64,000 bases of DNA from Sva-07 sp964651825. Its GTDB lineage: Bacteria > Actinomycetota > Acidimicrobiia > Acidimicrobiales > Ilumatobacteraceae. Of the stretch, positions 1 through 7,137 are shown piece by piece. The position numbers were made by a program, and so were the translations under genes. The DNA lies in contig CAZYWK010000008.1 in assembly GCA_964651825.1 (NCBI GenBank), positions 6,339 to 70,338 of the forward strand, read 5' to 3'. Under the pieces are notes generated by a model that saw only the letters and a list, made by a program, of their open reading frames with translations, had not been told where the DNA came from and did not search any database. The first letter of the stretch is position 1. Each line of letters starts with the position of its first letter.

Positions 1-701
1 CGATGTACCCGAAGCTGTGGATCCACTCCGGGGTGCCGTACTCCGAACTGATCGACCGCCTCGTCGCCCTCGCCATCGAACGTCACGCCCGCCGCCGCCG
101 CAACACGGTTCACTGAGAGGGCGGCGCGGAGGAAGGCGCGGAGCTCGTCGCGGAGCTGGCGGAGGCCTACCGCGTCGGCAGTCCAGCCGACAGCGCGCAG
201 CGCCTCGGGCTCGGTGGCGATGCCGGTGACGGTCGCATAGGCGAGCGCGGCGACGAGGCGCGGGTCGCCGCGACGGAGCCGTCCACGTTCCATTTCGTCG
301 CCGAGGTACCCCACGGCACGTTCGATCAGCGGATCGATCCTCGTGCGCAGACGGTCGGCGTGGACCGAACTCAGCCGGTTCAGTTCACGGACGAGGCCGA
401 GGAGCGCCGGGCGACGGACCGCCGGCCGGAAGACCGCCCGCACGACGGCGTCGATTCGCTCGAGCGGGTCGTCACTCGCCGCCCGCACAGCGGCGTCGAT
501 CACCACGATGAGCTGCGCCGAGACCGATTCGAGCACGCCGTCGACGAGGTCGTCCTTCGACTCGAACCAGTAGAGGACGGTCTGCTTGCGCACCCCGACC
601 TGGCGGGCGATCTCGTCGAGTGAGACGGCGTCGACGCCCCGCGCCCCGAACAGATCGATGGCGACGTCGACGATGCGCTCCCGGGTTCCCGTCGCTCGCA
701 T
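1..701 (-). CDS. TetR/AcrR family transcriptional regulator (3' end outside window)
   Basis: Reading leftward from ATG 701, the N-terminus is a classic TetR helix-turn-helix: R-E-R-I-V-D-V-A-I-D-L-F, then S-L-D-E-I-A-R-Q-V-G-V-R-K-Q-T-V-L-Y-W-F (about residues 8-45). A helical ligand-binding region follows. The protein is probably a repressor acting in the cytoplasm on the divergent lipid operon starting at 826; a 16-bp palindrome at 787-802 is the likely operator. A natural C-terminus would be expected near position 117 (after L-R-A-F-L-R-A-A-L-S), yet the frame stays open to base 1 and so overlaps the end of a rightward ORF. The family assignment is firm; the ligand and exact C-terminus are not known. 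Confidence 0.82.
   Translation of the reverse strand, partial: MRATGTRERIVDVAIDLFGARGVDAVSLDEIARQVGVRKQTVLYWFESKDDLVDGVLESVSAQLIVVIDAAVRAASDDPLERIDAVVRAVFRPAVRRPALLGLVRELNRLSSVHADRLRTRIDPLIERAVGYLGDEMERGRLRRGDPRLVAALAYATVTGIATEPEALRAVGWTADAVGLRQLRDELRAFLRAALSVNRVAAAAGVTFDGEGDEAVDQFGVRHPGVDPQLRVH
3..116 (+). CDS. C-terminal fragment of an unrecognised protein
   Basis: A rightward frame open from the window edge ends at TGA 114-116. The visible 37 residues end in an amphipathic, Arg-rich helix (S-E-L-I-D-R-L-V-A-L-A-I-E-R-H-A-R-R). The composition looks like a genuine protein tail, but too little is present to name a family. It overlaps the open frame of the convergent TetR gene, so either the two genes overlap tail to tail or one frame is spurious here. 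Confidence 0.4.
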   Translation: MYPKLWIHSGVPYSELIDRLVALAIERHARRRRNTVH

Positions 702-786
702 CGTCGCTGCACTCCTCTGCTCTTCGCCGAACCCGGTTCGTCGGGGACGGGGCCGGACGAACGAGGTTCGACCCGGCTGAAGTCTC

Positions 787-802
787 TCTACCAATTGGTA
801 GA
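787..802. promoter_or_regulatory. Candidate TetR operator, 16-bp perfect palindrome
   Basis: TCTACCAATTGGTAGA is a perfect inverted repeat lying 24-39 bases before the GTG start at 826 and about 85 bases before the TetR start at 701. A further half-site copy, TGGTAGA, occurs just downstream at about 809-815. The position covers the likely -35 region of the rightward operon, fitting repression by the divergent TetR protein. The pairing with this regulator is inferred from adjacency. Confidence 0.7.
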
Positions 803-825
803 CAACTCTGGTAGAACTGTCAACC

Positions 826-3204
826 GTGATCGCCGAGTCGCTCGCCGGGAAGAGGATCGCGATCACCGGCGCGACCGGGTTCGTCGGCACCGCGCTCGTC
901 GAGCGGCTGCTGCGCAGCGTGCCCGACTGCGAGCTCGTGCTGCTCGTCCGCGACGGCAAGCGGACCTCCGCCGCCGAGCGAACCCGCAGGGAGATCTTCA
1001 AGAACGACGCGTTCGATCGCCTGCGCGCCGAGCACGGCAAGGACTTCGACACGGCAGTCGCCGGTCGGGTCACGACCGTTGCCGGCGACGTCACGCGCGA
1101 CGGGCTCGGGCTGAACGACGACGACCGCGCCACGTTCGCCGCGTGCGACATCGTGATCCACTCGGCCGCGGCGGTGTCGTTCGACTCGCCGCTCGACTCG
1201 GCGGTGGAGATCAACCTGCTCGGGCCGTCGCGCATCGCCGATCTGTGCAACGGGCTCGGGATCACGCCGCACCTCGTCGCGGTCTCGACGTGTTACGTCG
1301 CCGGTAACCGGCGCGGCAACGCGCCGGAGATCCTGGTCAGCGACGGACCGTTCGACATCGGCATCGACTGGCGCCGCGAGGTGGCGGCGAGCCGGCGGCT
1401 GCGCTCGGACTGCGACGCCGCCAGCCGCGAGCCGGCCCGTCTCGTCGAGTTCCGCGCGGCCGCACGTGCCGAGCTGGGCGCGGCCGGTGCACCCGCCCTC
1501 GCCACCAAGACCGAGCAACTCCGCGAGCGATGGGTCAAGGACCAGCTCGTCGAGGCCGGCCGGGCCCGTGCCGCGAGCGTCGGCTGGCCCGACGCGTACG
1601 CGTTCACCAAGGCCCTCGGCGAGCAGGCGCTCACCGACGTGAAGGGTGCCGTGCCCGTGTCGATCGTGCGACCCTCGATCATCGAATCGGCGCTCGCCGA
1701 GCCGAAGCCGGGCTGGATCCGCGGCTTCCGCATGGCCGAGCCGGTCATCATCTCCTACGCCCGCGGACTGCTCAGCGCGTTCCCCGGCGCCCCGGAGGGC
1801 ACCGTCGACGTCATCCCGGTCGACCTCGTGGTCGCCGCGATCATCGCGGTCGCCGCCCTCGGGCCCGACGAGGCACCACCGATCACGCAGGTCGCGTCAG
1901 GCGGCATCAACCCGCTCAAGTACCGCACGCTCGTCGACAACGCCAGCGGCTGGTTCCGCGAGCACCCGGTGTACGACGCCAAGGGCCAGCCGATCATCGC
2001 GCCGGAATGGCAGTTCATCGGGCGTGGGCGCGTCCAGGGCCAACTCACGCGCGCGAAGACGATGCTCGCCCGCGGCGAGAAGGTGCTGCACCACCTGCCG
2101 CTCCGCGGGCGGCAAGCCGAGTGGGCCGCGCAGATCGAGATGAAGCGCCTCGAGGTCGAGCGGGCACTGACCTACGTCGAGCTGTACGGGCTGTACACCG
2201 AGTGCGAGGCGATCTACCAGGTCGACAACCTGATGGCGATCTGGGACGGCATGGACGACGACGATCGCGCCGCGTTCAACATCGACCCCCGCTCCGTCGA
2301 CTGGCCGACCTACATCACCGAGATCCATCTGCCGTCGATCATCCAGCACGCCCGGGTGAAGACGACGCCCGGCCCGGCCGGTGGCACCGACCGCATGGTG
2401 CGCATGCGCAAGCAGGTGCTCGACCCGAAGCGCCAGGTGGTCGCGTTCGACCTCGAGAACACGTTGATCGCGTCGAACGTCGTGGAGAGCTACTCGTGGC
2501 TCGCCACCCGGCGGCTCGACACGCCAGAACGGGTCCGGTACGCGGTGCGCACGATGCTGGAGGCCCCCGGCCTGTTGAAGCTTGATCGGGCCGACCGCAC
2601 CGACTTCCTGCGCCACTTCTACCGGCGCTACGAGGACGCTCCGGTCGAGCAGATCGAAGAGGACGCCCGCGAGCTGTTCACGCAGCTGATCATCACGAAG
2701 TCGTTCCCGGCCGGCATGCGGCGCGTGCGCGAGCACCGCGCCCTCGGGCACCGGACGATCCTGATCACCGGCGCCCTGAACTTCGCCGTGGAAGGCCTTC
2801 GCCCGCTGTTCGACGAGATCGTGGCGGCCGAGATGTCGATCCGCCCCGACGGCACGTACTCCGGCGAGATGATCACCGTCCCGCCGACGGGCGAGGCACG
2901 GGCCCAGATCCTGTCCGACTACTGCGACGCCGAGGGCTTCGACCTCGACGAGTGCGTCGCCTACGCCGACTCGTCGTCGGACCTGCCGCTGTTCGAGGCG
3001 GTCGGTTTCCCGGTGGCGGTCAACCCGGAGACCCGGCTCGCAGCGATCGCCCGCAAGCGGGGCTGGCTGGTCGAGAACTGGTCGAAGTCGCCCGGCGGCC
3101 CTCGCCCGCGGCTGCCGATCGGCCCCCTGCTGTCGGAACGCCAGCGCCGGGAGCGGTTCGACACGTCGACCGCCGCGGCGTCAGGCATCGGAGCGCGGTC
3201 GTGA
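826..3204 (+). CDS. Fatty acyl-CoA reductase-type SDR fused to a HAD-IB phosphatase-like domain
   Basis: This 792-residue two-domain protein starts at GTG 826. The N-terminal half is an extended SDR of the fatty acyl-CoA reductase type: G-A-T-G-F-V-G dinucleotide motif near residue 15 and Y258-A-F-T-K262 as the catalytic YxxxK. The C-terminal part from about residue 535 is HAD-like: F-D542-L-E544-N-T-L as motif I, T-G-A as motif II, and Y-A-D-S-S-S-D-L-P-L as motif IV. The usual second Asp of the DxD pair is Glu here. The likely role is NADPH-dependent reduction of an acyl thioester to aldehyde or alcohol, with a second hydrolase step or structural role for the HAD half. It is the first gene of an operon; its stop overlaps the next start (GTGA). 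Substrate unknown. Confidence 0.82.
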   Translation: MIAESLAGKRIAITGATGFVGTALVERLLRSVPDCELVLLVRDGKRTSAAERTRREIFKNDAFDRLRAEHGKDFDTAVAGRVTTVAGDVTRDGLGLNDDDRATFAACDIVIHSAAAVSFDSPLDSAVEINLLGPSRIADLCNGLGITPHLVAVSTCYVAGNRRGNAPEILVSDGPFDIGIDWRREVAASRRLRSDCDAASREPARLVEFRAAARAELGAAGAPALATKTEQLRERWVKDQLVEAGRARAASVGWPDAYAFTKALGEQALTDVKGAVPVSIVRPSIIESALAEPKPGWIRGFRMAEPVIISYARGLLSAFPGAPEGTVDVIPVDLVVAAIIAVAALGPDEAPPITQVASGGINPLKYRTLVDNASGWFREHPVYDAKGQPIIAPEWQFIGRGRVQGQLTRAKTMLARGEKVLHHLPLRGRQAEWAAQIEMKRLEVERALTYVELYGLYTECEAIYQVDNLMAIWDGMDDDDRAAFNIDPRSVDWPTYITEIHLPSIIQHARVKTTPGPAGGTDRMVRMRKQVLDPKRQVVAFDLENTLIASNVVESYSWLATRRLDTPERVRYAVRTMLEAPGLLKLDRADRTDFLRHFYRRYEDAPVEQIEEDARELFTQLIITKSFPAGMRRVREHRALGHRTILITGALNFAVEGLRPLFDEIVAAEMSIRPDGTYSGEMITVPPTGEARAQILSDYCDAEGFDLDECVAYADSSSDLPLFEAVGFPVAVNPETRLAAIARKRGWLVENWSKSPGGPRPRLPIGPLLSERQRRERFDTSTAAASGIGARS

Positions 3205-4397
3205 AGGCCCTCCAGGTCAGCAGGTCCGTGCCCCGGCTCGGTCTGGCGCGGATCGCGTCCGCGGTGTCGCCGATCACGGCGACCAAGCTCGGCCCGCTCG
3301 ACTTCGTCGCGGTCGACGAGCCTGAGCTGCCCGGCCCCGGCTGGCAGCGGGTACACACGCGCCTCGCCGGTATCTGCGGCTCGGACCTCTCGCTGGTCGA
3401 GGGCCACGCCTCGCTGTACTTCGACGACTGGGTGTCGTTCCCGTTCGTCCCCGGCCACGAGGTGGTCGGCGAGCTCGACGACGGCACGCGCGTCATCCTC
3501 GAACCGGTGCTCGGCCACGAGGCCCGCGGGTTCGCTCCCCCGTTCGACGGTGCCGCTCCGGGCGACGGCGACGACTACGCCCACCTCGCCACCGGTCCGC
3601 TGGAGCCGGGCATCCAGACCGGGTTCTGCTGCTCCACCGGTGGCGGCTGGGCGCCCACGTTCGTCGCCCACGAGACGCAGCTCCACCCGATCCCCGACGA
3701 CATGCCCGACGAGCGGGCGGTGCTCGTCGAGCCGCTCGCCGGCGGCATCCACGCCGCGCTGCTCGCCGCGCCGACCGTCGCTGCGCGCCAGGACACGTCG
3801 TCGCCGGCCATCGTCGCGGTGCTCGGCGCCGGCACGATGGGGCTCGCCGCGATCGCCGGGCTACGCCGGTACGTGCCCGACGTGCGGATCGTCGTCGGCG
3901 CCCGCTACCCGCACCAGAAGGCGTTCGCCACCGCCCTCGGCGCCGACGTGGTCGTCACGCCCTCCGAACTCCCACGGGCGGTCCGGCGAGCCGCGGGTTG
4001 CCACGTGGTCGGCGAGTACCTCAGCTCAGGCGCCCACGTCACGATCGACGCGGTGGGCAACAGTGCCAGCGTCGCCGACTGCCTGCGCATCACCCGTCCC
4101 CGCGGGCGCGTGGTGATGCTCGGCATGCCCGCCGAGGTGACGGTCGACCTGACCGGTCTGTGGCACCGCGAGACCGAGCTGAAGGGCGCCTACACCTACG
4201 GCACCGAGACACTCGCCGACGGCCGCACGTGCCGCACGTTCGACCTCGCCATCGAGACCGCCAATGCGCTGGAAGCCGAACGCCTGCTGTCAGCCACCTA
4301 CCCGCTCGTCGACCACGTCGACGCCATCGCCCACGCCGCCACCGCCGGCCGCCGCGGCGCCGTGAAAATTGCATTTGATGTGAGGAAGAAGAGCTGA
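3201..4397 (+). CDS. Zinc-binding alcohol dehydrogenase (MDR superfamily)
   Basis: A 398-residue medium-chain dehydrogenase. The GTG start overlaps the upstream stop by four bases (GTGA), giving V-K-A-L-Q-V as the N-terminus. Visible motifs are G-I-C-G-S-D (catalytic zinc Cys), P-G-H-E-V-V-G (zinc His-Glu) and the Rossmann motif G-A-G-T-M-G-L-A-A. A ligand stretch with C-C-S-T-G-G-G-W replaces the usual structural-zinc four-Cys lobe. It probably oxidises or reduces an alcohol/aldehyde made by its operon partners, most simply the product of the acyl-CoA reductase. The stop TGA 4395-4397 shares its A with the next ATG, indicating coupled translation. Confidence 0.85.
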   Translation: MKALQVSRSVPRLGLARIASAVSPITATKLGPLDFVAVDEPELPGPGWQRVHTRLAGICGSDLSLVEGHASLYFDDWVSFPFVPGHEVVGELDDGTRVILEPVLGHEARGFAPPFDGAAPGDGDDYAHLATGPLEPGIQTGFCCSTGGGWAPTFVAHETQLHPIPDDMPDERAVLVEPLAGGIHAALLAAPTVAARQDTSSPAIVAVLGAGTMGLAAIAGLRRYVPDVRIVVGARYPHQKAFATALGADVVVTPSELPRAVRRAAGCHVVGEYLSSGAHVTIDAVGNSASVADCLRITRPRGRVVMLGMPAEVTVDLTGLWHRETELKGAYTYGTETLADGRTCRTFDLAIETANALEAERLLSATYPLVDHVDAIAHAATAGRRGAVKIAFDVRKKS

Positions 4398-5983
4398 TGC
4401 CTCGTCCTGGGTTCGTACTCGACGTCGACCGGTCGACGCCGCCGACGCTGTTCTGGCACGGCGAGGGGTTCCGGCTGGAGAAGCTGCCAGCCGACCGGAG
4501 CCGGGTGATCTATGCGCCCGAGCCGCACGACGCGATCGACGACATCGACGGCGCGATCCGCCACTCGCTGCTGAACCCGATCGACATGGACCCGCTGCCG
4601 ACGCTGCTGTTCCCCGGCATGAAGCTGACGATCGCGTTCGACGACGTCAGCCTGCCGCTGCCGAAGATGCAGCGGCCCGACGTCCGCCAGCGCGTGATGG
4701 AGCAGGTGCTCACGATGGCGGCCGAGGCCGGCGTCGACGACGTCCACATCATCTGCGCCCTCGCCCTTCACCGCCGGATGCACGAGTTCGAGCTGCGCCA
4801 CGCGCTCGGCGACCGGATCTACGACGCCTTCGAACCGCGTGGGATGTTGTACCAGCACGACGCCGAGGACCCCGACAACCTCGCCTTCCTCGGCACCACG
4901 CCCGAGGGCGAGGAGATCGAGATCAACAAGCGGGCCGCCGAGTCCGACCTGCTGGTGTACGTCAACATCAACCTTGTCGCCATGGACGGGGGCTGGAAGT
5001 CGACCGCCACCGGCCTCGCGTCGTACCGCTCGCTGCGCCACCACCACAACCCGCAGACCATGGAGGCCTCGCACTCCTTCATGGACCAGCACCGCTCCGA
5101 GCTGCACAAGAGCAACTGGCGGATGGGCAAGGTGATGCGCGACCACGGGCCGAAGATCTTCCAGATCGAGACCACGCTCAACACCGACACGTTCCCGAAG
5201 CCGTTCGGGTTCCTGTCCAAGCGGGAATGGGAGTGGAACGCCCGCGACCGGGCGAGCTACCTCGCCACGGCCAAGTCGCTCGCCGCCGCACCACCACGGC
5301 TGACCCGCAAGATCTTCCACGGCATGGAAGCGCCGCACCAGATGACGAGCATCCAGTGCGGCGAGGTCGAGGCCGTCCACAAGGTGACGACCGAGAACGT
5401 GTACCGCCAGCAGCTCGTCGAGGTGGAGGGCCAGACCGACATCCTCACCATGGGCATCCCCTACATCTGCCCGTACAACGTCCACTCGATCATGAACCCG
5501 ATCCTCGTGATGTGCACCGGGCTCGGCTACTTCTTCAACCTGTACCGCGGGAAGCCACTCGTGCGCGAGGGCGGCGTGATCATCCTCACGCACCCCACGC
5601 CGAACGAGTTCCATCCCGTTCACCACCCGAGCTACATCGACTTCTTCGAAGAGGTGCTGGCCGACACCACCGACCCGCACGTGATGTCGCAGAAGTGGGA
5701 GCAGCAGTACGCCGAGGACGACTGGTACCGCCACCTGTACCGCACGTCGAACGCCTACCACGGCGTGCACCCGTTCTACATGTGGTACTGGGGAGCGCAC
5801 GGGATGAAGCACGCTGGCAAGGTGATCATCGTCGGCGGCGACGCAGCCACCGTCCGCAAGCTCGGCTTCACCCCGGCCTCGACGATGAACGACGCCCTCG
5901 AGATCGCCTCCGACACGGTCGGACGCCACCCGACGATCACCCACATCAAGACCCCGCCGCTGATGATCGCGGACGTCAAGTAG
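4397..5983 (+). CDS. LarA-like (DUF2088) protein, lactate racemase superfamily
   Basis: A 528-residue protein resembling the nickel-pincer lactate racemase fold. Recognisable pieces are A-F-D-D-V-S-L-P (LarA-type DDxTRP region) near residue 77 and L-H-R-R-M-H-E-F-E-L near residue 118, matching the H-R-M-T-x-x-E motif. The family racemises or epimerises 2-hydroxy acids using a nicotinic-acid-derived nickel cofactor. No larB/larC/larE cofactor genes are in the window, and the sequence is longer than typical LarA (about 425 aa), so the activity may differ. It overlaps the alcohol dehydrogenase by one base and precedes the acyltransferase by nine bases, so it belongs to the same operon. Confidence 0.72.
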   Translation: MPRPGFVLDVDRSTPPTLFWHGEGFRLEKLPADRSRVIYAPEPHDAIDDIDGAIRHSLLNPIDMDPLPTLLFPGMKLTIAFDDVSLPLPKMQRPDVRQRVMEQVLTMAAEAGVDDVHIICALALHRRMHEFELRHALGDRIYDAFEPRGMLYQHDAEDPDNLAFLGTTPEGEEIEINKRAAESDLLVYVNINLVAMDGGWKSTATGLASYRSLRHHHNPQTMEASHSFMDQHRSELHKSNWRMGKVMRDHGPKIFQIETTLNTDTFPKPFGFLSKREWEWNARDRASYLATAKSLAAAPPRLTRKIFHGMEAPHQMTSIQCGEVEAVHKVTTENVYRQQLVEVEGQTDILTMGIPYICPYNVHSIMNPILVMCTGLGYFFNLYRGKPLVREGGVIILTHPTPNEFHPVHHPSYIDFFEEVLADTTDPHVMSQKWEQQYAEDDWYRHLYRTSNAYHGVHPFYMWYWGAHGMKHAGKVIIVGGDAATVRKLGFTPASTMNDALEIASDTVGRHPTITHIKTPPLMIADVK

Positions 5984-5992
5984 GACGGGCCG

Positions 5993-6994
5993 ATGGCGAG
6001 CAAGACGAACCTGCGCCGGGCCCAGCGGGCCACCGCTGCGGTCGAGGAGGCCGTGGCCGCCGCGGCGCGTCCGCTGCGCAACTTCGGGTTCCCCTACCGC
6101 ACACCGACGGTCCCCCGCGGCGTCGAGGTGCCGGCGGAGGTCAGCGGCCTCGGTGCGCACTACGACACCGAATGGGCCCGCCGCCCGCTGGCCAGCGCCG
6201 TGCGCACCGTGATCACCGAGGGGCCGATCCGCCTCGCCGCCCGCGTGGTGACCGACCCGCAAGTCCACGGCACCGACCGCCTGGCTGACCTCACGTCGCT
6301 CGACGATCCGCCGCCCGTGATCTTCGCCCCGAACCACCACAGCCACCTCGACACCGGCCTGATGATCCGCTCCGTGCCGACCGTGTGGCGGCGCAAGATG
6401 GTCGTCGCCGCGGCGGCCGACTACTTCTTCGACAAGCGCTGGAAGGCGACGATCTCGGCCCTCGCCCTCAACGCCATCCCGATCGACCGCGAGCTCACCG
6501 GCCGCAAGTCGTCCGACCTGATCCGCGAGCTCATCGACGACGGCTACAGCCTCGTCATCTACCCCGAGGGCGGCCGCTCCCCCGACGGCTGGGGCCAGTC
6601 GTTCAAGGGCGGCGCCGCCTACCTGTCGGCCCGCGCCGGAGTGCCGGTCGTGCCGGTGTTCATCGACGGCACGGGCGTGATCTTCGGCAAGGGCATGAAA
6701 CGCCCCCGGCCCGGTCGCACGACGGTCGTGTTCGGCAGCCCGCTGCGCCCGGAGCCCGAGGAGAGCACCCGACGGTTCGGCGCCCGCATCGAGGCTGCCG
6801 TGACGGTGCTCGGCGACGAGGCCCTCACCGACTTCTGGACCGCCCGACGGCGCGCCGCCGACGGCACCAGCCCTCCGTTGTCGGGCCCCGAGTACCAGGG
6901 CTGGCGCCGCGAATGGGCGCTCGCCGAGCGCCGCAGCATCGGCCACGCCGGCCTCCGCCGCCGCCAGCAACGCCCCTGGCCGGATCTGGGCTGA
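5993..6994 (+). CDS. PlsC-like 1-acyl-glycerol-3-phosphate acyltransferase family protein
   Basis: A 333-residue acyltransferase. The HX4D catalytic motif is visible as N-H-H-S-H-L-D near residue 113, and the phosphate-binding motif as Y-P-E-G-G-R-S near residue 191. These define the PlsC/LPLAT superfamily, which transfers acyl chains to a glycerophosphate or similar hydroxyl acceptor at the membrane. It has N- and C-terminal Arg-rich extensions beyond the core. It is the last gene of the four-gene lipid operon; a GC-rich hairpin follows at 7002-7022. The acceptor substrate cannot be read from the sequence. Confidence 0.83.
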   Translation: MASKTNLRRAQRATAAVEEAVAAAARPLRNFGFPYRTPTVPRGVEVPAEVSGLGAHYDTEWARRPLASAVRTVITEGPIRLAARVVTDPQVHGTDRLADLTSLDDPPPVIFAPNHHSHLDTGLMIRSVPTVWRRKMVVAAAADYFFDKRWKATISALALNAIPIDRELTGRKSSDLIRELIDDGYSLVIYPEGGRSPDGWGQSFKGGAAYLSARAGVPVVPVFIDGTGVIFGKGMKRPRPGRTTVVFGSPLRPEPEESTRRFGARIEAAVTVLGDEALTDFWTARRRAADGTSPPLSGPEYQGWRREWALAERRSIGHAGLRRRQQRPWPDLG

Positions 6995-7001
6995 ATCGAT
7001 T

Positions 7002-7050
7002 GGCTCGGCCTCACGCCGAGTCTCGTCGCAGCGATTGAGGTCGGCCGAGC
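7002..7050 (+). terminator. Candidate terminator with alternative hairpins
   Basis: Just after the acyltransferase stop, CTCGGC (7004-7009) pairs with GCCGAG (7015-7020) across a 5-nt loop. The overlapping GCTCGGCC (7003-7010) can instead pair with GGCCGAGC (7043-7050). There is no U-tract, as is common in high-GC actinobacteria. Confidence 0.4.
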
Positions 7051-7125
7051 GTCAGCTGTACTGGCAGGATGGTCGCCGGCGCTTCCCTCGGCTGGTCCGC
7101 GGAGGTCGGCCGGGTTGCTCGCCAG

Positions 7126-7131
7126 TATCCT
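7126..7131 (+). promoter_or_regulatory. -10 box TATCCT, leaderless-type
   Basis: TATCCT ends six bases before the GTG at 7138, with no Shine-Dalgarno between. This favours GTG 7138 over the upstream in-frame ATG at 7069. Confidence 0.5.
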
Positions 7132-7137
7132 CCGGGC

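Noticed and set aside
4298..6970. 890-codon leftward open frame
   Set aside because: It is antisense to the LarA-like and acyltransferase genes, has no family motifs and a composition (Arg/His/Val/Asp-rich) typical of a shadow frame in GC-rich DNA.
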